Origin: Candidatus Aalborgicola bjergmarkensis | GTDB lineage: Bacteria; Pseudomonadota; Gammaproteobacteria; Burkholderiales; Burkholderiaceae_C | Assembly (NCBI GenBank): GCA_016708725.1 | Contig: JADJFE010000015.1 | Coordinates: forward strand, 1-64,000 | Direction of reading: 5' to 3' | Length of the DNA: 64,000 nt | Shown: one piece after another, positions 44,288-50,434 of the stretch | Layout: every line of letters begins with the position of its first letter | How positions within the stretch are numbered: position 1 is the first letter of the stretch | Position numbers and translations under genes: made by a program | The notes under the pieces: model-generated | Told to the model about the DNA's origin: nothing | Seen by the model: only the letters and a program-made list of their open reading frames with translations | Database searches by the model: none

Positions 44288-44308
44288 ATCTCTTATGAAT
44301 TAAGAGAT
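44288..44308. promoter_or_regulatory. Palindrome in AT-rich spacer
   Basis: ATCTCTTA-TGAAT-TAAGAGAT is a perfect 8-bp inverted repeat within an unusually AT-rich stretch (about 44260-44400). A related half-site TCTCTTAA lies at about 44271-44278. It may be an operator of a gene now lost from the island. Confidence 0.5.
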
Positions 44309-44371
44309 GCTAAGCTATTGATTTAAATCGATATTTTTATGTTGATACTCAACTTCTCTCATAACTTCTCA

Positions 44372-45557
44372 TTAAATATTCGTATTAAAGAGAGTCCAGG
44401 AAGGATGGGCATAACTACCTTTGTTGACGATTTTCTGGCTCGCCCGCAGCTCCGTAAGCAGATTTCCCACTTTTGCTTTACGCTGCTTGCCATCCATCCA
44501 TCCAGTCCGGCAACTTGTTCCAAAGCAGCTCGTCAATATCCTTGCGTGACAGTGAGCCATGCTCTTTCACAGCCTTGCAGATCAGATCGAGGTAGTACTG
44601 CTTGTCAAATGCAGCGTTGCCAGCGGGCGGTGTGCCGTATTGCCAGCGGCCATCCTTGCGCAGCAGCTCGCCGCTCCAGTCGCTGACGTTAAAGGGCGGG
44701 TTGGCAATGATGAAGTCGGCCTTTACGTCCTTGTGCGCATCGTTCAGAAAAGAGCCTTCGTTGTTCCACTTCACTTGGGATGCATCAATGCCGCGAATCG
44801 CCAGGTTCATCTTGGCTAGGCGCCAGGTGGTCTGGTTGCTTTCTTGCCCGTAGATGGAAATGTCGTTGACGCGGCCTTGGTGTGAGGTGACGAATTTCTC
44901 GGACTGCACGAACATACCGCCGGAGCCGCAGCAGGGGTCGAACACCCGGCCTTTGTACGGCTCCAGCATTTCCACCAGCAGCTCCACAATGCTGCGCGGC
45001 GTGTAAAACTGCCCGCCCTGCTTGCCTTCAGCCAGCGCAAATTCACCCAAAAAGTATTCAAACACGTGGCCCAGCACGTCGGCACTACGCGATTTGGCAT
45101 CGCCCAGTGCGATGTTGCCAACCAGGTCAATCAGGCCGCCCAGGCTGGCTGGGTCCAGGTTTTGTCGGGCAAACACCTTGGGCAGCACGCCTTTGAGCGA
45201 GGAGTTTTCCTTCTCGATGGCGTCCATGGCGGCATCGACAAAGCTGCCCACGGTGGGGAGCTTGGCCTTGCCCAGCAGGAAGGACCAGCGCGCCTCGGGT
45301 GGCACGAAAAAGACGTTTTCGGCCTTGTATTCATCCTTGTCTTCCGGGTCGGCGCCTGCATAGTCGCCTGCGCCGCTTTGCAGCTTGGCAAACAGTTCCA
45401 CGAAGGAGTCGGAGATGTATTTCAAGAAGATGAGACCCAGAACCACATGTTTGTATTCGGCGGCATCAATGTTTTTGCGCAGTTTGTCGGCAGCTTTCCA
45501 AAGCTGTTTTTCCAGGGGTTCTTCTTTTGTGACTGTGGTCGAAGGGGCGCGGGCCAT
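44372..45557 (-). pseudogene. hsdM: Chimeric hsdM: type I methylase N-terminus fused to an AlbA_2-protein C-terminus, frame broken by a GGAT repeat
   Basis: Residues 1 to about 315 are a type I modification methylase: KQLWKAADKLRKNIDAAEYKHVVLGLIFLKYISDSF (N12 domain), motif I VFDPCCGSGGMF, and catalytic NPPF (FIIANPPFNVSDWSGELLRKDGRWQYGTPPAGNA). The methylase C-terminal third is missing. From there the text FDKQYYLDLICKAVKEHGSLSRKDIDELL is the start of the winged C-terminal domain of AlbA_2-type ATP-binding proteins. The frame breaks at 44491-44505, where a GGAT/ATGG unit is repeated; removing one 4-bp unit restores LPDWMDGKQRKAKVGNLLTELRASQKIVNKGS to the stop at 44372. The uninterrupted frame ends at 44478 (359 aa). 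Without HsdS/HsdR the protein is probably inactive as a methylase. Confidence 0.8.
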
Positions 45558-45660
45558 GGGGTTCTTTCTTGATTAGCAGATAGGAAATCCAACCGCACGA
45601 CCCCAAGTATCGCATCCTGTCTCATCCCATGCGCTCTGCCATGTTTTCGTGGCGCATCAT

Positions 45661-45850
45661 TAAAAATAATAGCTGCCCCCGCTTTCCCCATAAGGCCTAC
45701 AGCCCGATTTGCCTTGAATTTCGCCCTCCAGAACGGGGCAGGGCGGTGCCAGAAGCTGCCATGCGGCATCAAAACGGGCCGTTTCCTGGGTGTTTTTACA
45801 TGGCGAATCGGGCTGTAAGCCTTATGGATAGTGCGGGAGCAGGTATTAAA
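45661..45850. mobile_element. MITE-like element, copy A (~190 bp)
   Basis: The ends are imperfect inverted repeats of about 50 bp: left AATAGCTGCCCCCGC ... CCATAAGGCCTACAGCCCG and right (reverse complement) AATACCTGCTCCCGC ... CCATAAGGCTTACAGCCCG. The central ~85 bp matches, in opposite orientation, the centre of the element at 61945-62135. It lies between hsdM and cobA and carries no gene. Solo ends of the family are found in sppA (37181-37210), ileS (50580-50610), and at about 34575 and 62380. Confidence 0.85.
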
Positions 45851-45910
45851 AGCGTAGCATGTTGCATGCCCCGCCGTTCGCTATCCGTGTGTTTGGTGCA
45901 AAATAGTGCC

Positions 45911-46735
45911 ATGCTAACCGCCCGTCTTTCTGAGATTCTTGCATCTCTACCACCTCTACCACATGCCAACAGTGTTCAATCTCTCACGCCCGCTCCAGTG
46001 GTGCTGGTAGGGGCCGGACCTGGAGACCCGGATTTGCTGACAATCAAGGCTTTGCGGGCTTTGCAATCTGCCAGCCTTGTTCTTTATGACAACCTGGTCA
46101 GCGATGCGGTGTTGGCCTTCGCCCCGACCACCGCCCAACGTATTTATGTCGGCAAGGAGTCTTCGCGTCACTCGTTGCCACAGGCTGAAATTTGCACATT
46201 GATGATCTGTCTGGCACGTGCCGGGCACCCCGTTCTACGGCTCAAGGGAGGGGATGGTTACATTTTCGGGCGCGGGGGCGAAGAGGCACAGGCCCTGGCG
46301 GAGGCTGGCATCCCCTTTACGGTGATTCCGGGGCTGACTGCGGCGCAGGGTGCCGGGGCTTCCGTTGGCATACCCTTGACGCACCGTGACCACGCACGTG
46401 CTTTGGTTTTTGTCACTGGCCATCTGCAGGACAATCGGCAAGTGGACCTGGATTGGGCGATGTTGGCCCGGCCAAACCAGACGGTTGTGATTTATATGGG
46501 GCTGGGAACGTTGTCGATCATCTGTGCGCAACTTGTTGCGCATGGTCTGCCCCCTACTACACCAGCGGCGCTGATCGAACGTGCCACCCTGCCGGATGAA
46601 CGTTGTGTGACTGGAACCGTGGCCGATTTACCGGCGCTATGTGCAAGCGCCAGTCTCAAGCCACCGACCCTGATCATTATTGGAGAGGTCGTAAGTTTGC
46701 GGGCCGTGCTGACGCGAACATTGCCGCTTCCCTGA
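45911..46735 (+). CDS. cobA: Uroporphyrinogen-III C-methyltransferase (SUMT), 274 aa
   Basis: SUMT uses two SAM to methylate uroporphyrinogen III to precorrin-2, the entry to sirohaem and B12 synthesis. The family motifs are VVLVGAGPGDPDLLTIKALRAL (residues about 29-50), VLRLKGGDGYIFGRGGEEAQAL (about 111-132), IPGLTAAQGAGASVGIPLTHRD (about 147-168) and the final PTLIIIGEVVSLR. ATG 45911 is preferred; a longer frame starting at 45629 runs through the MITE copy and does not resemble the family. No CysG oxidase/chelatase domain is fused, so precorrin-2 dehydrogenase must be elsewhere. With the adenosyltransferase at 14088 it indicates a B12-capable organism. Confidence 0.95.
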   Translation: MLTARLSEILASLPPLPHANSVQSLTPAPVVLVGAGPGDPDLLTIKALRALQSASLVLYDNLVSDAVLAFAPTTAQRIYVGKESSRHSLPQAEICTLMICLARAGHPVLRLKGGDGYIFGRGGEEAQALAEAGIPFTVIPGLTAAQGAGASVGIPLTHRDHARALVFVTGHLQDNRQVDLDWAMLARPNQTVVIYMGLGTLSIICAQLVAHGLPPTTPAALIERATLPDERCVTGTVADLPALCASASLKPPTLIIIGEVVSLRAVLTRTLPLP

Positions 46736-46760
46736 CCGCAATCCCTGATCGAAATTGGAA

Positions 46761-47528
46761 TCACCGGCCAATCGCAAACACCGTGGGTATGGTGTTGTCC
46801 AGGGTCCAGGGCTTGTGTTTCCAGCTCTTGACGAGGCCGCTATGGCAGCATGCCTGCGGCAGCGTCAGTCCGCTGGCGGTTGCCAGACGGGTATTGTTCT
46901 GCAAAGTGTGTAACAGCGTTTGCAGCAGTACCACGTTGCGGTACGGGGTTTCGATGAACAACTGGGTTTGACCGGATTGCAAGGCCAGCGCTTCAATTTC
47001 CCGGATACGCTGCACCCGCTGTGCCGGGGTGTTAGGCAAGTAACCGACGAATGCAAAGTCCTGGCCATTGAGTCCACTGGCAGCCAGTGCCAGCACCAGG
47101 GAAACCGGCCCCACCAGCGGCGTCACCGGAATGCCCAGATCATGCGCTGCACGCACCACGGAAGCGCCCGGATCGGCAATCGCCGGCATTCCGGCTTCGC
47201 TGACAAGCCCCAGGTTTTCGCCTGCCAGTGCCGCTTGCAACAAGGGTTTGGCGTCAAACTGGCCATGGTGGTCGCCCTTTTTATGCACCGCATGCGGCAA
47301 CTCCTGCATCTGCATCGCCTGCAACGGGGCACACAAAGGGTACAACTCGCCAATGCGCTTGAGGTACGCACGTGTGGATTTCGCGTTTTCACACACCCAG
47401 GTTTTCAGCGTAGCAGCAATTTCCAGGGTGTGGCTGGGCATGACCGCATCCAGCGAAACCGGACTTTCGCAGCCAAAGTCCAGCGGAGCTGGAACCAGGT
47501 ACAGCGTGCCGGGCTGCTCCGGGTTCAT
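46761..47528 (-). CDS. RsmI-like SAM-dependent methyltransferase, 255 aa
   Basis: A tetrapyrrole-methylase fold (same superfamily as RsmI/YraL, which methylates 16S rRNA C1402). The motifs are GTLYLVPAPLDFG, LGLVSEAGMPAIADPGASVVRAAHDLGIPVTPLVGPVSLVLALAASGLNGQDFAFVGYLP, given as the family's core, and QTQLFIETPYRN. It is the shorter 'SAM-dependent methyltransferase' subfamily found next to maf in many beta/gammaproteobacteria, not RsmI proper. Its start overlaps the stop of maf (ATGA), so both are translated together. Confidence 0.88.
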   Translation of the reverse strand: MNPEQPGTLYLVPAPLDFGCESPVSLDAVMPSHTLEIAATLKTWVCENAKSTRAYLKRIGELYPLCAPLQAMQMQELPHAVHKKGDHHGQFDAKPLLQAALAGENLGLVSEAGMPAIADPGASVVRAAHDLGIPVTPLVGPVSLVLALAASGLNGQDFAFVGYLPNTPAQRVQRIREIEALALQSGQTQLFIETPYRNVVLLQTLLHTLQNNTRLATASGLTLPQACCHSGLVKSWKHKPWTLDNTIPTVFAIGR

Positions 47529-48154
47529 GGCCTTGCTCCCCCGGCAGCGAGCGGGTCAAGCGGATCAATACCGGCAGCACGCAGCATCTGGCAGCAGCGT
47601 ATCAGCGGCAAACCGACCAGCGCGGTGGGATCGTCGCTGTCAATGCGCGCCAGCAGGGCAATTCCCAGTCCCTCGCTCTTGGCGCTACCCGCACAATCGT
47701 AGGCCGGTTCGGCTTGCAGGTAGTTCTCAATTTCCGCGTCGCTCAGATCACGAAATGTCACCCGCACCGGCGCCAATGCCTCCTGGCAAAAGCCGCTTTG
47801 CAGGCAGACGACAGCCAGTGCGGTGTGGAAAACCACGGTCTTGCCACGCATCTGGCGCAATTGCGCCACAGCACGTTCGTGCGTACCGGGTTTGCCCAGG
47901 GATTGCCCATCCAGATCGGCCACCTGGTCACAGCCAATCACCACGCAATCCGGGAACCGACTGGCAACTTCCCGAGCCTTGGCCAGGGCCAGACGCTGCG
48001 CCAGTGCCGCAGGTGATTCGTCCGCCTGGGCCGATTCGTCCACCTGCGGGGACTCGATGGAAAAGGGAATGCCCAGGCGCTGCAACAGTTCACGTCGGTA
48101 AACGGAACTGGACCCCAGGATGAGTTTTCGATGGTGAGTAGTAATATTTGCCAT
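47525..48154 (-). CDS. maf: Maf-like nucleoside triphosphate pyrophosphatase, 209 aa
   Basis: Maf proteins hydrolyse non-canonical nucleotides (YceF type: m7GTP). The active-site signature is LILGSSSVYRRELLQRLGIPF (residues 10-30, SSSxxRxxLL); VIGCDQVADLDGQSLGKPG is next (Asp and Lys/Gln substrate contacts); and the late motif is LLARIDSDDPTALVGLPL. Length is normal. The start region is overlapped by the opposite-strand yceD leader; the downstream gene overlaps its stop. The family name YceF would fit the neighbouring yceD. Confidence 0.93.
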   Translation of the reverse strand: MANITTHHRKLILGSSSVYRRELLQRLGIPFSIESPQVDESAQADESPAALAQRLALAKAREVASRFPDCVVIGCDQVADLDGQSLGKPGTHERAVAQLRQMRGKTVVFHTALAVVCLQSGFCQEALAPVRVTFRDLSDAEIENYLQAEPAYDCAGSAKSEGLGIALLARIDSDDPTALVGLPLIRCCQMLRAAGIDPLDPLAAGGARP

Positions 48155-48179
48155 GACAGGATTCTCTTACACTGCAGCC

Positions 48180-48731
48180 ATGAAACACGCATTCGACCCC
48201 AAACATCTGCATATTCACGCCTTTGCCCACGCGGCAGGACAGCTGGCGGGGGAGGAGACGCTGGCGCATTTTGAACGCCTGCTTGAAGTGGTGGATGACA
48301 AGGCAACACAAACGCCGGTCCATTATTCCGCATCAGGAGAACTGCGCTCCAACCCCGAACGCGGCGAAACCGCTGCACAGGTCTGGCTGCACCTGTCCGG
48401 CAAGACCCTATTGCCACTGGTATGTCAGCGCTGCCTGGAGCCGGTCGATGTGGTGGTGGAATTTGCCCGCGATTTCCGTTTTGTCGCCAACGAAGCACTG
48501 GCCGCAGTCGAAGATGAAGCGTCCGAGGAGGACGTTTTAGTCCTGAGCAAAGATTTCAATCTGCTGGAACTGGTGGAAGACGAATTGCTCCTGGCAACGC
48601 CCCTGGTGCCCAAACACCCGGTTTGCCCGCAACCGCTGAAGCTCCAGGTGGCGGATGCGGATTTTGTGGACACAGATGCAAACAAGCCGCACCCATTTTC
48701 CGTGTTGGAGCAGTTGAAACACAAGCCTTGA
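48180..48731 (+). CDS. yceD: DUF177 (YceD) protein, 183 aa
   Basis: The YceD family is linked with 23S rRNA accumulation and 50S assembly. Cysteines in VCQRCLEPVDV (about 82-92) and FRFVANEALAAVEDEASEEDVLVLSKDFNLLELVEDELLLATPLVPKHPVC, the family core, are present. The usual next gene, rpmF (50S L32), is not there; instead a Xre/RES toxin-antitoxin module follows. The protein's last codons (QLKHKP, then stop) are repeated at the end of the RES gene (RLKHKP, then stop). ATG 48180 is used because codons further upstream would overlap the maf start. Confidence 0.9.
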   Translation: MKHAFDPKHLHIHAFAHAAGQLAGEETLAHFERLLEVVDDKATQTPVHYSASGELRSNPERGETAAQVWLHLSGKTLLPLVCQRCLEPVDVVVEFARDFRFVANEALAAVEDEASEEDVLVLSKDFNLLELVEDELLLATPLVPKHPVCPQPLKLQVADADFVDTDANKPHPFSVLEQLKHKP

Positions 48732-48732
48732 T
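48713..48732 (+). repeat. 20-bp direct repeat, copy 1, at the yceD 3' end
   Basis: GTTGAAACACAAGCC followed by TTGAT includes the yceD stop. The same 20 bases with one change recur at 49790-49809, enclosing the toxin-antitoxin module. Confidence 0.9.
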
Positions 48733-48831
48733 TGAACGTTTGCTGATGGCCTGCCAATGCGTTTTGACATGGTTAGATAAAGGGCGTACAGTGTCCAAAT
48801 GAGTCTATTAAATGGCTCAAAGGAGCAAAAG

Positions 48832-49329
48832 ATGGCTGTAATAGTAAGCAAGTCTGTCGCAAAGGCCGAGACGCTGATGTATGGCAATGGTATGCGTACC
48901 GAAAGCAAATACCTGCTGATGTTCAAGGCAAGTCCGAGCGAGCGAATTGATATTATTCGCAAAGGTGTTCCCGCAGAGGCGTTGGTAATTACCGGGACGG
49001 ATATGGGAATGCCAAAGGAACGGCTCTTGGCATTCCTTCATTTTCCTCGTTCCACAATCAACCGGAGGATTTCAAAGAAGGAACCACTACCGCCGGAGTT
49101 TTCGGAACGCATGATCGGCCTGCAAAAGCTCATTGGCCAAGTGGAAAGCATCATGGCGGACTCCGGGTACGATCAGAACTTCAATGCCGCACACTGGGTT
49201 GCCCAATGGCTTGAACAGCCGTTACCGGCGTTAGCAAACGCAAAACCGGCAGACTACATGGATACGGTCGAGGGGCAGGAGTTGGTGGCTGGTCTTTTAG
49301 CCAAAATGCAATCGGGAGCCTACGCATAA
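48832..49329 (+). CDS. Xre/MbcA/ParS-type antitoxin, 165 aa
   Basis: The protein belongs to the antitoxins paired with RES toxins (MbcA/ParS/Xre). The C-terminal part has the conserved HTH-associated region: FLHFPRSTINRRISKKEPLPPEFSERMIGLQKLIGQVESI, as family text, then the DUF2384-like WVAQWLEQPLPALANAKPADYMDTVEGQELVAGLLAKM. In the family this region forms the toxin-binding helix bundle. ATG 48832 is preceded by AAGGAG. The stop overlaps the RES gene start (TAATG). It shows the same strand and order (antitoxin then toxin) as other Xre/RES pairs. Confidence 0.9.
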   Translation: MAVIVSKSVAKAETLMYGNGMRTESKYLLMFKASPSERIDIIRKGVPAEALVITGTDMGMPKERLLAFLHFPRSTINRRISKKEPLPPEFSERMIGLQKLIGQVESIMADSGYDQNFNAAHWVAQWLEQPLPALANAKPADYMDTVEGQELVAGLLAKMQSGAYA

Positions 49330-49808
49330 TGCAGGCGTGGCGTATTGGCACAGATACCCGCACCTACCAGGCAGATGATATGACCGGTACCGGCGCAAAA
49401 ATTACTGGCGGCCGCTGGAACAGCGCGGGAAATGCACTGGTGTATGCCGCAAGCTCAAGAGCTTTGGCGTGCCTGGAAACCATCGTGCATTTTGGCGGAA
49501 GCGGTTTGCCCCTGAATCGTTATCTTGTCCAGATCGACATTCCAGATGATGTCTGGAAGGAGCGCATGGTGCTTGACCTGCTCACGGCGCCGGTTGGCTG
49601 GGATGCGGTGCCCGAAGGGATGGTTAGTCTGAGCTTTGGAGATAACTGGCTAAGCAGTGCTAAAACTGCGATTCTGCTGGTGCCATCCATCGTTATTCCC
49701 GAGGAGCAGAACATCCTCATTAATCCGACACATTCGGATGCCGAATCGATCAAGGCGACCAAGGTCAGAAAGTGGATCTACGACTCGCGGTTGAAACACA
49801 AGCCGTGA
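49329..49808 (+). CDS. RES-domain toxin, 159 aa
   Basis: RES toxins (MbcT/ParT-type) phosphorolyse or ADP-ribosylate and deplete NAD+ or inhibit targets. The name-giving R-E-S residues are visible: R in AWRIGTD and GGRWNSAGNALVYAASSRALACLE (Arg, then Glu of CLETIVHF), and Ser in the NWLSSAKTAILLVPS block. The last residues DSRLKHKP differ from the usual DPRLF-type end; the tail is encoded by the duplicated repeat (49790-49809). Length is normal. The overlap with the antitoxin gene gives tight translational coupling. Confidence 0.92.
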   Translation: MQAWRIGTDTRTYQADDMTGTGAKITGGRWNSAGNALVYAASSRALACLETIVHFGGSGLPLNRYLVQIDIPDDVWKERMVLDLLTAPVGWDAVPEGMVSLSFGDNWLSSAKTAILLVPSIVIPEEQNILINPTHSDAESIKATKVRKWIYDSRLKHKP

Positions 49809-49809
49809 T
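49790..49809 (+). repeat. 20-bp direct repeat, copy 2, at the RES toxin 3' end
   Basis: GTTGAAACACAAGCC followed by GTGAT includes the RES stop codon. It differs from copy 1 by one base. Five bases later an inverted repeat GGGGCTTTA-gcaaat-TAAAGCCCC (49815-49838) spans the lspA stop. Confidence 0.9.
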
Positions 49810-49828
49810 CCAAAGGGGCTTTAGCAAA

Positions 49829-50434
49829 TTAAAGCCCCCCCCACCCACTTGCGCCGTCAATTTGGGCGCGGGGCCCCGCGCGCCGCACCGGCGCCGGCAG
49901 CAGCTCATCCAGAATCAAACAGGCTGCGCCAATACTGATAGCGCTATCGGCCACGTTGAACGCGGGGAAGTGCCCGCCGTGGAATACAGGCGCCAGCCAC
50001 TGCCAGTGAAAGTCCAGAAAGTCGATCACATGGCCATGCACCACCCGATCCAGCACATTGCCAATGGCGCCCCCCAGGATGCAGGCCATGGAAAAACTGA
50101 ATAGTTTTTGACCCGCGTGGGATTTGAGCATCCAGACGATGAACACCGCTGCAATGCAACCCAGGGCGATGAAAAACCAGCGTTGCCAGCCCGAAGCGCC
50201 CGCCAGAAACGAAAACGCCGCACCGCTGTTATGCACCCGTACCACGTTGAAAAAGCTGGTGACCGTCGTGCTGTCGCCCAGCTGGTAGTAACCAACGATC
50301 AGCACCTTGGTGAACTGGTCCGCCAACAGGATGATGAGGGCCAGCCCCAGCCATTGCAGCATGCCGTTGCTGACTGGCTTGGGAGCGCTGGTGGCGTTGA
50401 TGGTATTGGCGGTTTTGGTAGCTTTGGTGGCCAT
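49829..50434 (-). CDS. lspA: Lipoprotein signal peptidase (signal peptidase II), 201 aa
   Basis: LspA cleaves the signal peptide of prolipoproteins after diacylglyceryl modification. The family is shown by four membrane segments and the catalytic Asp pair: VVHGHVIDFLDF (Asp) and FNVADSAISIGAACLI (Asp). NSGAAFSFLAG and GGAIGNVLDRV are also conserved. The N-terminus has a Thr/Ala-rich 24-residue extension before the first membrane helix. Stop and start overlap ileS (ATGA), the usual ribF-ileS-lspA operon order. Confidence 0.95.
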   Translation of the reverse strand: MATKATKTANTINATSAPKPVSNGMLQWLGLALIILLADQFTKVLIVGYYQLGDSTTVTSFFNVVRVHNSGAAFSFLAGASGWQRWFFIALGCIAAVFIVWMLKSHAGQKLFSFSMACILGGAIGNVLDRVVHGHVIDFLDFHWQWLAPVFHGGHFPAFNVADSAISIGAACLILDELLPAPVRRAGPRAQIDGASGWGGL

